Below, piece by piece: positions 37,938 to 45,901 of a stretch of DNA of 64,000 nt. Source of the DNA: an uncultured Carboxylicivirga sp. (GTDB taxonomy: Bacteria > Bacteroidota > Bacteroidia > Bacteroidales > Marinilabiliaceae); the NCBI RefSeq assembly GCF_963668385.1, contig NZ_OY764327.1:5490501-5554500 (forward strand), read 5' to 3'. Position 1 is the stretch's first letter, and every line of letters starts with the position of its first letter. Both the position numbers and the translations under genes were made by a program. Under the pieces are notes generated by a model. The model ran no database searches. It was given only the letters and a program-made list of their open reading frames with translations, and was not told the origin of the DNA.

Positions 37938-39149
37938 CTATTTCGAATAAATATCTCTAAGATATTCTGCAACCTTATCCAATTCAGGATATATCTTAGC
38001 CTTATTAATATCTAAATTCTTGAGTTCTAAACGCAACCTATCTTTAACTCGCACAGGAATTGAGAACTCTTGACATACATATTCCATATCATTTGACAAC
38101 TCCTCTTTTGAATCTCCAATACCAAATAACAAAAAGGCTCCACTTTGATTAATGATCCTTCTGTTATTCATTAGAGGTTTTACACACCATGTGGTTTGAA
38201 GATGATCTATATTTATTAAATCTTTAAAATAAGGCTTATCTTCTTTTATTTCATGCAATAAATATTGTATGTCTGACTGTGAGTTTATCGCTGTAATTAA
38301 ATAGTTTTTATTCCTGTATTCATATTCTTTAGCAGCTTCATCATAATTTCCAATAGGGGGAAGCAAAGTAAGAGTCTTATATAGTTCTGCAATCGTATCA
38401 TTAACTCTTTTTATATTATAATTGAAATATTCTTCTTCAGTAGTAGCTTCATAATATGTTTCATGATATTGGAGAAAAGAATCTCGAGCAGTTGTTAATT
38501 GTTTATTAATGTTAGTCAAACTTTTACGAATTTCATCATATGATTCATGCTCATGATTATTACTATACTTAGAATTTAGCGACTCTACATACTTTAAGTC
38601 TCCTTCCAAGTTCTTTACAAACAAAAGAGATGCCCCTCTTCTAATCTTTTTTAAGTCTATCCCATAATAAGGTCTTCTTGCAACATTTGCAACTACACTA
38701 ATTGTATCGGAATCATAATGTTTTACGTTTTCTTTTGGGATTGCATAGATTATTAATAGTGCATTTTTTTCATTAATGCCTTTAGGAGCTTTACCACCTT
38801 TGAATTTTTCATATTCTTGAGATTCAAGTGCAAAATACAAAGCAGCTAACGGATCGGATGTTATATCTAACAATCTTGTTGGCAAACTGTAATGTTGCAT
38901 TTTCGCCAACTTTTCAAAAGTTGTTTTACAATCCTTAAAATCTTGAGGGTTTCTTAAGATGAAATCTTTAAACATTTCATCTTCCTTTTGAAGCCAACCG
39001 TTGCGAGCAATCGATGGTCGAATATTACCATAATCGGCAATTTGACCTCGAAAGTATAATTCCTTATCTGGGTTATCTTTTTTAATACTTTCTATCTTAG
39101 TAAGAAGTTCGTTGATACTATTTATACTTTTTGTCATAATTTCGTCCAT
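37938..39149 (-). CDS. FRG-domain protein
   Basis: A 403-residue protein with an FRG domain in its first 150 residues: ELYFRGQIADYGNIRPSI, then MQHYSLPTRLLDITSDPLAAL and YFALES. The C-terminal 250 residues are helical with a central coiled-coil stretch and no recognised domain. FRG domains are frequent in defence islands and prophages; the activity is not established. Start ATG at 39149 or 39137 are both possible, each lying within the end of a 42-codon open frame. The SIR2-like gene starts 12 bases downstream. Confidence 0.85.
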   Translation of the reverse strand: MDEIMTKSINSINELLTKIESIKKDNPDKELYFRGQIADYGNIRPSIARNGWLQKEDEMFKDFILRNPQDFKDCKTTFEKLAKMQHYSLPTRLLDITSDPLAALYFALESQEYEKFKGGKAPKGINEKNALLIIYAIPKENVKHYDSDTISVVANVARRPYYGIDLKKIRRGASLLFVKNLEGDLKYVESLNSKYSNNHEHESYDEIRKSLTNINKQLTTARDSFLQYHETYYEATTEEEYFNYNIKRVNDTIAELYKTLTLLPPIGNYDEAAKEYEYRNKNYLITAINSQSDIQYLLHEIKEDKPYFKDLINIDHLQTTWCVKPLMNNRRIINQSGAFLLFGIGDSKEELSNDMEYVCQEFSIPVRVKDRLRLELKNLDINKAKIYPELDKVAEYLRDIYSK

Positions 39150-39246
39150 TTGCTTTTACTTCCACCCCCTTTTTAAATTTCTTCCACAAATTCACTTTTT
39201 CTTCCTCCAAACCAGGTTCATACTTGAACATTTGAAATTTTCTCAT
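39118..39246 (-). CDS. Possible small lysine-rich protein, 42 residues
   Basis: An open frame starting at ATG 39246 (MRKFQMFKYEPGLEEEKVNL ...) and ending in a Lys-rich ANGRNYDKKYK. It overlaps the start of the FRG gene by 20-32 bases in another frame, the arrangement of a coupled leader gene. It lies between two tightly packed defence genes and has no known relatives that I recognise. It may be a true small protein or chance. Confidence 0.35.
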   Translation of the reverse strand: MRKFQMFKYEPGLEEEKVNLWKKFKKGVEVKANGRNYDKKYK

Positions 39247-39344
39247 TATTTACCTAAGACTATACTTCCTATTATTCAACAGAATCAAGTTCATCGAATC
39301 GATAAGCACTACAATTATTGCTGTGCATATGGCTACCAAAACGT

Positions 39345-40736
39345 TTAATCTTGCATCAATTTTAAAATCAAATCATATATGATTTCTTTCATCTGTTTAA
39401 TATATGGCTTCAAATCTTCACTTGGAAGTTTCCCATGGTAGATGTTATTTCTGATTTTAATAAGATCTGTAAACTCTATATCATATGTAGTACTATCAAT
39501 ATCTAAATAAGTCAATAAGCTATCAAATTGATCAATCAGCTGTGTTTTTTTGATGAAACTCACTTTATACTTAGCTTTATCTTCAAATTCTTCAACATCT
39601 GTTTCTTCAACAATTTCCGATATCTCTTTAAGCTTGTTTTCGATGAATTTCTTGGTTGCGGTTTTACTTATTGAAAAGTTAAACTCTTCTTTCACTGCAA
39701 GCGTATCTCCATTTACTGGATTTTCCATACAGTAGTTTCTAATCTTTTCAATAACATTATACAGAATCATAAAGCCTGAAACATCATCAATCCCTTTAAC
39801 CTTTAACACACGAGGAACCAATTCAAACATTATGTTTGAGTTAGATATTGCCTTTTCATAATTAACTGATTCCACAAAATCATAAAAAGTAGCATACCTA
39901 TCTTTTAATAAATAATCCTCATTGTATTTCGAGGTATGATCAGAGTACTTGAACTTTTCTATTGTACGATAATTCTCAATATTATTTACTCTTATTCTAG
40001 CAATAAAGTAATCAATTTCTTTTTCCCAATACAATGACATCAAAAGGCACAATAAGCTGCCTACTTTCACAAGTTGCTCATGTCTCAGTTGATCTGCTTC
40101 TTCATTCAAAGATAAATACGCATCTCGTATAACATTCAGTTTTTGCCTGTTTTCACTTGGCCCTAGAGAATGTTCTAATGATAAAATAAAATTTACAGGT
40201 CCGAAATTTGTTTCTCTGTTATTATTTTGTTCAATAAACCGATCCTCTGGTCTACATCTTCCTAAATCACCGTATTTAACATACTCATCTAAATGCTGAT
40301 AAACATTATAAGTTAATTGAAACAAAGCATGTCCAGAGTAACGGTCATGCACTAAAACATCAACATTATCAATAGTCAGAACAACAGGCCTTCTATTATG
40401 ATCCCATGGATGATCCTCGTGAATATTTAAAAGATTACTATTAGAAAAATCGAAATATTTTGGATGCTCCCAGTCTTGAGTATTATATTTTGGCTTAATA
40501 AGGCTCAAAACATCAATTCCACTTTCTCTTAATTGCTCAAACTTATCAAACAAATAATCTGGAGATTCATAATAAATAATAATAGTTAATAATTTAGGAT
40601 TCCTTCTGTCATAGAATAATCTGGTATCATAGTTCTTACTTATAACATTATCTCCAAATATTTCTCTAAGAAGTCCCTTATAAGGCTCTATTTCTAATCC
40701 TACTGTTATATCATCTTGAAAATAATCATACATCAT
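39345..40736 (-). CDS. Protein with C-terminal HEPN-type Rx4H motif
   Basis: A 463-residue protein whose first ~400 residues I do not recognise. The last ~110 residues are helical and contain Arg429-Asn-Asn-Ile-Tyr-His434 within LIKIRNNIYHGK, the Rx4-6H signature of HEPN ribonucleases, in the context typical of ApeA-like C-terminal HEPN domains. The N-terminal portion would then be the sensor. It is the first gene of the minus-strand defence array, 98 bases before the small open frame. HEPN domains cut RNA in abortive infection; that role here is inferred. Confidence 0.65.
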   Translation of the reverse strand: MMYDYFQDDITVGLEIEPYKGLLREIFGDNVISKNYDTRLFYDRRNPKLLTIIIYYESPDYLFDKFEQLRESGIDVLSLIKPKYNTQDWEHPKYFDFSNSNLLNIHEDHPWDHNRRPVVLTIDNVDVLVHDRYSGHALFQLTYNVYQHLDEYVKYGDLGRCRPEDRFIEQNNNRETNFGPVNFILSLEHSLGPSENRQKLNVIRDAYLSLNEEADQLRHEQLVKVGSLLCLLMSLYWEKEIDYFIARIRVNNIENYRTIEKFKYSDHTSKYNEDYLLKDRYATFYDFVESVNYEKAISNSNIMFELVPRVLKVKGIDDVSGFMILYNVIEKIRNYCMENPVNGDTLAVKEEFNFSISKTATKKFIENKLKEISEIVEETDVEEFEDKAKYKVSFIKKTQLIDQFDSLLTYLDIDSTTYDIEFTDLIKIRNNIYHGKLPSEDLKPYIKQMKEIIYDLILKLMQD

Positions 40737-40865
40737 AATTGAAAACTTATAGTTATGTGAGACTATTTGAAAAAATTACCATTAATGCCTTTATGTTACC
40801 CTTCCGCCACCATATCCAATCCCTTATCTTTTAATTTATATTTTTTAGTTCCTTTCTTAGTGCTT

Positions 40866-41162
40866 TTACTTTCCCCTTTCATCTCCTGTATTCCCTTTGT
40901 TCTTTATGGCAAACAAAAGATCTTTAACACGATCAGGTAACACACCATCATATTCCAGCTCCTTCAAACAATTATGAAAGGTTGCCTCTCTGGGTAGTTC
41001 CATTCCATGCTCATCAAACAGCGTTTGTACAAAGGTTTCGCCATACTGTCGTAACTTAAACAATGCTGTTACAGGATCTGAAAACACGTTGTATTCAGCC
41101 GACTCAGCAAGGTTGGCCAGAAATGGAAATTCTTCAGATAGAAAGTCAAAATTGGTATTCAT
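40866..41162 (-). pseudogene. N-terminal fragment of a type I restriction HsdR-like protein (DUF4145 part)
   Basis: The 98 residues match only the beginning of HsdR-type restriction subunits that carry a DUF4145 domain: FDFLSEEFPFLANLAESAEY, SDPVTALFKLRQYGET and ELEYDGVLPDRVKDLLFAIK. In complete proteins IKNKGN continues into several hundred more residues; here it stops after 12 more codons. In another frame a lysine-rich end (MKGESKSTKKGTKKYK) continues to 40,796. No helicase or nuclease part follows. It is a relic left where the defence array begins. Confidence 0.7.
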
Positions 41163-41174
41163 AATTGAGGGATT

Positions 41175-42089
41175 CTATTGCAATACAAAGTTTACAGGTA
41201 CAGTGTAGGATATTTTTATTGGTCTGCCATAACGTTTTGCCGGTTTCCATTGCGGTAAGTTTGACACAACACGAATAGCTTCTTTTAATAATACAGGCGG
41301 AGCAGGTAAAGCAGCTTTAATATCTTCTATCTTCCCTTCTTTATTAACCACGAAACTCACATAACACCTTCCTTGCACTCCATTTTCCATTGCTGAGATT
41401 GGATAATTAACACCCGTTGCAATCTGTCTTCTTAGTTCCCTTTCACCACCTGCAAATTCCGCCATCTCATCCACAAGTTCAACCAACTCATCTTCATTGG
41501 CTCGAATAAATCTTTTGGTGCCGTCTTTATGTAAAGTAAATAAGGAATCGTTTTTCAGAACCTTAAAATAAGATTCATCCTCAGAGATCATCATTTCAGT
41601 GAAATAGTCGCCGCCTAATAATTCTCCCTTACTATTTATTAAACCGGTAAGATATTGGGCGCTTCCATATTCAATAGTATCTTTATTGGGAACCTTAACC
41701 ATTGCTATACCATCTACAAAATCATTTGCTAAGGCGTATTGAGGTTCAATTATGAATTCCCCTTTGGAATTAATGAAACCATACCTATTGTTAACTGCAG
41801 CAAAAGCAATTCCGTCTACAAATAGTCCTGCATCAGTAAACGAAAAATCTATAATTTTCTGCCCTAGTGAATCGATATAACCAAACTTCAGATTCTTCTC
41901 TATTAGACCTCTGTCTTCTTTATATCCATATGAATTAATGAATGGTCCAATAAGAACTTTTTCCCCGGTTTGATTTATAAAATAGCACCCTTTACTCTTC
42001 TTCTTAAAGTAACATGTTTCCTTTTTTTGACTTAACAAAGTCAATGGTAGTAATATAAATAAAACAATCAGGGATAAGATTCTACACAT
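41175..42089 (-). CDS. WG-repeat protein with TonB-like C-terminal domain
   Basis: A 304-residue exported protein. A signal peptide (about 1-20) precedes four to five WG-type repeats (KFGYIDSLGQKIIDF, RYGFINSKGEFIIEP, LTGLINSKGELL) and a TonB C-terminal-like domain (about 215-304: YPISAMENGVQGRCYVSFVV, LPQWKPAKRYGRPIKI). WG repeats form open beta structures found in toxins and surface proteins; the TonB_C domain contacts outer-membrane or periplasmic partners. Role unknown. It lies 12 bases from the broken HsdR fragment, and the two may share a transcript. Confidence 0.85.
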   Translation of the reverse strand: MCRILSLIVLFILLPLTLLSQKKETCYFKKKSKGCYFINQTGEKVLIGPFINSYGYKEDRGLIEKNLKFGYIDSLGQKIIDFSFTDAGLFVDGIAFAAVNNRYGFINSKGEFIIEPQYALANDFVDGIAMVKVPNKDTIEYGSAQYLTGLINSKGELLGGDYFTEMMISEDESYFKVLKNDSLFTLHKDGTKRFIRANEDELVELVDEMAEFAGGERELRRQIATGVNYPISAMENGVQGRCYVSFVVNKEGKIEDIKAALPAPPVLLKEAIRVVSNLPQWKPAKRYGRPIKISYTVPVNFVLQ

Positions 42090-42145
42090 GAATTCTCTTA
42101 ATTTATATAATTAGGATGTTAAATATAACTATTAATTCGGTATTG

Positions 42146-42223
42146 ACCATACCGTATGGTTAAGCCATAAAGTATGGTTGACACATATCATATTCCTAAA
42201 CAATATTATATGGTTATCCCATA
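42146..42223. repeat. TATGG/CCATA iteron-like sites upstream of the HTH gene
   Basis: The motif TATGG-N5-CCATA occurs at 42155-42169 and 42209-42223, with a further TATGG half-site at 42173-42177 and the overlapping palindrome ACCATAC-C-GTATGGT at 42146-42160. A third full copy lies at 42640-42654. Such clusters are typical of operators or plasmid iterons bound by a small HTH protein or partition protein. Confidence 0.65.
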
Positions 42224-42259
42224 ATGTATTCAAATTTTAAATCGCAAATAATATATATC

Positions 42260-42556
42260 ATGAAAATCGAATTTACACTTCACCCTGAATCAAGAAAAGA
42301 GATACAGGATATTATCCGAGAAGTGATACAGGAAGAATTAGAAAAAATGACATTTCAAATCCCTACCTCACTTGAATTAAAAGATAATGATGCATTACTA
42401 ACACGAAAGGAAGCCATGGAATTAATTAAATGTTCCCATTCTACCCTTTATCGTTACCAAAAGGAAGGAGTTGTCCCATATTTTAAGATTGGTTAAAAGG
42501 TTCTCTTTAAGAAAGGAGCTTTGCTTGATTCAATGAGAATTCTAAGTAACAAGTGA
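42260..42556 (+). pseudogene. Excisionase-like HTH protein with in-frame stop
   Basis: The start ATG at 42260 opens MKIEFTLHPESRKEIQDI followed by a helix-turn-helix of the MerR/excisionase type (ALLTRKEAMELIKCSHSTLY). At PYFKIG a TAA (42494-42496) interrupts the frame; beyond it the reading continues KVLFKKGALLDSMRI to TGA at 42556, which is the normal end of this family. The stop replaces the residue usually found before KVLFKK, so this is a nonsense mutation, not the natural end. The product is 78 residues and probably lacks part of the wing. The gene sits between two sets of TATGG-N5-CCATA sites. Confidence 0.75.
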
Positions 42557-42602
42557 ATACTTATGAAACATACTTCTCTTAATCCACTCTATTCAACAAC
42601 AA

Positions 42603-42655
42603 AGCCATACTATTCTTACAAAACAGATAGTATGGCTAATATGGCAGAACCATAT
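42603..42655 (-). repeat. Inverted repeats after the parA operon
   Basis: AGCCATACTAT (42603-42613) pairs with ATAGTATGGCT (42627-42637), 11 bp with a 13-nt loop, directly followed by ATATGG-CAGAA-CCATAT (42639-42655), which contains the third TATGG-N5-CCATA site. It lies 20 bases after the stop of the ParA partner gene, so it may be a terminator, a partition site or an operator. Confidence 0.55.
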
Positions 42656-42674
42656 ATTATTACACCTCCATAAA

Positions 42675-42959
42675 CTATTTACCGGACCTTTTACTTTCAT
42701 AAAGGGCTTTTGCTTTATCCAATTCTTCAAATGAATTTATAAAAGACTCACATGCTTCATTTAAAACATCTCCTATAGGCATTCGTCGATAATAACTTAT
42801 TGCCTTTATAGCATCAAGGGTAGCTTCATCATACAAATAGGTGGATTTAATTTTCCGATTTGCTATTACATTTTGGTTAGTCCCCTTATCCTCACCTTGA
42901 CATTCTGGTTGTTGATTAAATATATCCTCAAAGCTACTGGTAAATTTTTTCTTCGCCAT
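42675..42959 (-). CDS. Small ParB-like partner of ParA
   Basis: Start ATG at 42959 gives 94 residues, MAKKKFTSSFEDIF.... The N-terminal 45 residues are flexible and polar; the C-terminal half (KSTYLYDEATLDAIKAISYY, GDVLNEACESFI) has the ribbon-helix-helix-like pattern of small proteins paired with ParA in Bacteroidota mobile elements. It starts 13 bases after the parA stop codon. Probable job: bind the centromere-like sites, perhaps the TATGG repeats just downstream, and regulate the operon; inferred. Confidence 0.7.
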   Translation of the reverse strand: MAKKKFTSSFEDIFNQQPECQGEDKGTNQNVIANRKIKSTYLYDEATLDAIKAISYYRRMPIGDVLNEACESFINSFEELDKAKALYESKRSGK

Positions 42960-42972
42960 TATAGTCAATTTA

Positions 42973-43719
42973 TTAGTTGTTGAATCGTTCTAAAAATTCA
43001 GAACACAAATTACTATAATCCAGTGCACCCAAACTACCTGGCGCATATGAAAAAATATCAGATTGATTAGCCGGAGCTTCTGCTATGGAAATATTATCTC
43101 TTACTTTGGTTCTGAAAACAAGATCACTAAAATTAGTGTCCGCAAATGATGCTATATCACGTGACAAAACAGTATTCTTTTTATACATGGTTAATAAAAT
43201 TCCACCTATCTCTAAATCGGCATTTAATCTTTGTTTTGTCTTTGAAATCACCGAGAGGAGATGCTTTAACCCGTGACTGGCCAGAAATTGGCTTTGTAGA
43301 GGAATCAAAGCATAATCAACTGCAATTAAAGCACTCATTGTTAAAGCAGAAAGTGAAGGCTGACAATCGATAAAAATATAGTCAAATTGACCTCTAATAC
43401 CTCCAATCAATCCTCTTAGAATATTTTCTTTTCCCGGTTCATTTAAGTGCTCAAACGAGGACAATTCTATATTTGAAGGACAAATACTTAGATTGTTTGA
43501 AACCTCAATAATTGGCAATTCCGAATCATTAACGAGAGCGTGAAAAACATTAGATTGAGATTTACAGCCACATGATTGACTAAGATTTGCCTGTGGATCC
43601 AGATCAATCATTAAAGTCTTAAATCCGCGTTTTGCCAAACCAGCTGCAAGGTTAAAAACTGTACTTGTCTTTCCAACACCACCTTTATTGTTAACCACTG
43701 CATATACTTTATTTTTCAT
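42973..43719 (-). CDS. parA: ParA-family partition ATPase
   Basis: A 248-residue ParA/Soj-type ATPase with deviant Walker A NNKGGVGKTSTVFNLA (residues 9-24), DLDPQANLSQSCG and the FIDCQPSLSALT Walker B region. It ensures retention of plasmids and integrative elements by moving DNA on the nucleoid. With its small partner, the relaxase genes and a primase-helicase it marks a plasmid-derived or conjugative mobilisable element. Confidence 0.93.
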   Translation of the reverse strand: MKNKVYAVVNNKGGVGKTSTVFNLAAGLAKRGFKTLMIDLDPQANLSQSCGCKSQSNVFHALVNDSELPIIEVSNNLSICPSNIELSSFEHLNEPGKENILRGLIGGIRGQFDYIFIDCQPSLSALTMSALIAVDYALIPLQSQFLASHGLKHLLSVISKTKQRLNADLEIGGILLTMYKKNTVLSRDIASFADTNFSDLVFRTKVRDNISIAEAPANQSDIFSYAPGSLGALDYSNLCSEFLERFNN

Positions 43720-43744
43720 TGCTTATTCTTTTAATTTTTGTGTA

Positions 43745-45154
43745 CTAATGAGGTCTCATTCTGTTCTTTTTCTTCTTTGGTTTCTGCTCTTCTTTATAGG
43801 CAGCACCAGAATTGCTAATATTAATATTTCCAATAAGCGAACTACTTATATCATTGAACAACTTATCATTTGACAACTTATTTGATTCAATCTTTTGTTC
43901 TTGCTCAACTTCCTGTACTTTAACTATATCCTTACCTTGAGAAAGTTTAATAACAACCTTATTAGCATCCTGTAATACCTCACCCTCTTTTATCAGCTTA
44001 TTAAATTCCCCTAAAGCCTTATAAACCCTTCCATTTAAACCATTACTCTTCTCCGCTTTAAATAGAAAAACTGCATCCAACTTATCACCCTTTGGTAATC
44101 TCTGGTTGATGATTTGCGCAAAACGGGTGAATCGATCTTCTTTTAATGAATCAGGAAGTTTACTATAAGGAGCTCCAACAAATCTGGCATATTCAATAAT
44201 AAATGGAGTAACATCTCCTTGGGGCTGAAATCCGCCCTTTAGTCTGTAATTCATATTGAGTAAAGCTTTATAGATATCCCCATTAAAATTTTGCTTCTGA
44301 GCTTCTTTCAAGATAGCTTTAGTATCCATTTGAATCACACCATTAGCTCTTTCCTGACCATGTTGCATATAATTCATCAGTACATTTAGTTTCTTCTCTT
44401 TTTCATCGATAGTCAACTGATCGTATTTCAACAATGACTGAGATTTATCTACTGACATTTCTATAGCCTGAGTTCTTTTAGAAAAATCTTTGAATGTCCT
44501 GACATTTTTAAAGTGCTGATAAGTTTGCTCAATTGGCCTGTTATAATTCATCAGGTTATCGAATAAAATTTCGGTTCGCTCTTTTAGGTTATCACGTGAA
44601 AAACCACCAGTAACAGCGCCAGTATTTGTATTGATATGATTACTTAAAGGCGAAAGCTTTTTACTATCATCTCTAGACTTCCTCCCAACAATGAAATGGA
44701 AATGGGTATTCAAACCGGGCTTTTTATCTCCAGCATTTTTCTCTCCGGCTTGAACCTCCTTATCTGTTCCTTTATAATACCTATTGGACTCAAGCTTCGA
44801 ATAGAACCTAACATCACTTGCAGCAAGGCCTTTGTTGAAATTAGAAGCATATTCTGATATAAAGGCTTTACCAAATTGCTTCAATTTTTTATTATCATTG
44901 TTTAAAAATAAAAGCTCTTCCTCACTAAAGCTCACACTTCCTGTATAATACCAGTAATCATTTTTACCAAGGCCCTTTTGACTTTGAATATCTTCAATAA
45001 TTCTATGCGGCGTAATAAAATCTTCTCTTTCATTAAACCAGAGCTCCTTATCTAAACCTTTTTCCCGATCTTCCTTTTCCATATAAGATAGGAATCCATC
45101 CGGAGAGGACGACTTGTTGGAATCTGAAGGAGTATCAAATTTCACATAAGGCAT
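43745..45154 (-). CDS. Mobilisation relaxase (MobB/DUF5712-like)
   Basis: A 469-residue protein with the HUH-type metal-binding stretch NTHFHFIVGRKSRDD (about 150-164), preceded by a helical/beta N-terminus (GFLSYMEKEDREKGLDKELW) as in relaxases of Bacteroidota mobilisable elements. The C-terminal region from about 390 is charged and ends in a KKKKNRMRPH nuclear-like basic tail that may bind DNA. It would nick at oriT and lead the strand into a recipient cell. The accessory mobilisation gene ends 2 bases upstream. No type IV secretion genes are present, so it is mobilisable, not self-transmissible. Confidence 0.8.
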   Translation of the reverse strand: MPYVKFDTPSDSNKSSSPDGFLSYMEKEDREKGLDKELWFNEREDFITPHRIIEDIQSQKGLGKNDYWYYTGSVSFSEEELLFLNNDNKKLKQFGKAFISEYASNFNKGLAASDVRFYSKLESNRYYKGTDKEVQAGEKNAGDKKPGLNTHFHFIVGRKSRDDSKKLSPLSNHINTNTGAVTGGFSRDNLKERTEILFDNLMNYNRPIEQTYQHFKNVRTFKDFSKRTQAIEMSVDKSQSLLKYDQLTIDEKEKKLNVLMNYMQHGQERANGVIQMDTKAILKEAQKQNFNGDIYKALLNMNYRLKGGFQPQGDVTPFIIEYARFVGAPYSKLPDSLKEDRFTRFAQIINQRLPKGDKLDAVFLFKAEKSNGLNGRVYKALGEFNKLIKEGEVLQDANKVVIKLSQGKDIVKVQEVEQEQKIESNKLSNDKLFNDISSSLIGNINISNSGAAYKEEQKPKKKKNRMRPH

Positions 45155-45156
45155 AA

Positions 45157-45750
45157 TTAATCCTCCTGTAACTGATTAAATCTCCCTACTATTTCTTTAA
45201 ATTCAAAAATATCCTCTTCTCTAAAACGTCCCATTGTTGTTTTGTTTGCTTGAGAATAGTACAAGCACTCCAGCAATTGCTTTATCAAAGAAAGTATTTG
45301 GTTAGAACCGTTAATTTTCTCAGGTATCATATCGAGAATTGAATAAATATTTTTCATTTGGCTACTACTCAACTCCTGAATACTCTGAACACACTCAGAA
45401 AGTACCTTTTGATAATTTATCATTGCATTAAAATGCTTTGATGTAATCTGATCTTCCATTTGATTATTTAGCTTTTTGCTAATCGCAATCAATTCATCAA
45501 ATAGTGGATTAAGTTTCTTCTCTTCCTGAGTGCGAATGAAACGAATCACCTGATCCATTCTTTGGTTTAATTTATTAATCTCCTCACGAGGTGAGAAAAT
45601 TTCGTCAGCTGGATTTATACCTGTTTTTCGAAAATAGGATATACAGTGATTAATAAAATCAACCTGCTTTAAATCGTGCTTCTTAGCTAAGGTTCTCAAC
45701 GATCTCAGCTCTGCCTTTCCAATATTGGTTGTTGTAATAGTTGTTGACAT
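45157..45750 (-). CDS. BfmA/BtgA-family mobilisation protein
   Basis: Start ATG at 45750 (MSTTITTTNIGKAELRSLRT) gives 197 residues; the frame is open upstream only to a TTG. The N-terminal 50 residues resemble a ribbon-helix-helix/oriT-binding domain (LAKKHDLKQVDFINHCISYF), and the rest is a long coiled coil. BfmA/BtgA proteins bind oriT and assist the relaxase. The gene ends 2 bases before the relaxase start. Confidence 0.8.
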   Translation of the reverse strand: MSTTITTTNIGKAELRSLRTLAKKHDLKQVDFINHCISYFRKTGINPADEIFSPREEINKLNQRMDQVIRFIRTQEEKKLNPLFDELIAISKKLNNQMEDQITSKHFNAMINYQKVLSECVQSIQELSSSQMKNIYSILDMIPEKINGSNQILSLIKQLLECLYYSQANKTTMGRFREEDIFEFKEIVGRFNQLQED

Positions 45751-45901
45751 AAAATATAGCTTAGTATTATTTAACAATCTAAATATCTGAACATTAGCCC
45801 CACCTTATTAGTTAATGGTTTTAATGCTAACATGTATTTAATTTTACATTCAATTGATATACTGACCTTTATGAAATAAAGCCTTTTTTTAAATAACAAG
45901 T

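Noticed and set aside
45751-45777. TTG-started longer mobilisation protein
   Set aside because: The ATG at 45750 gives the usual N-terminus; the extra nine residues have no support.
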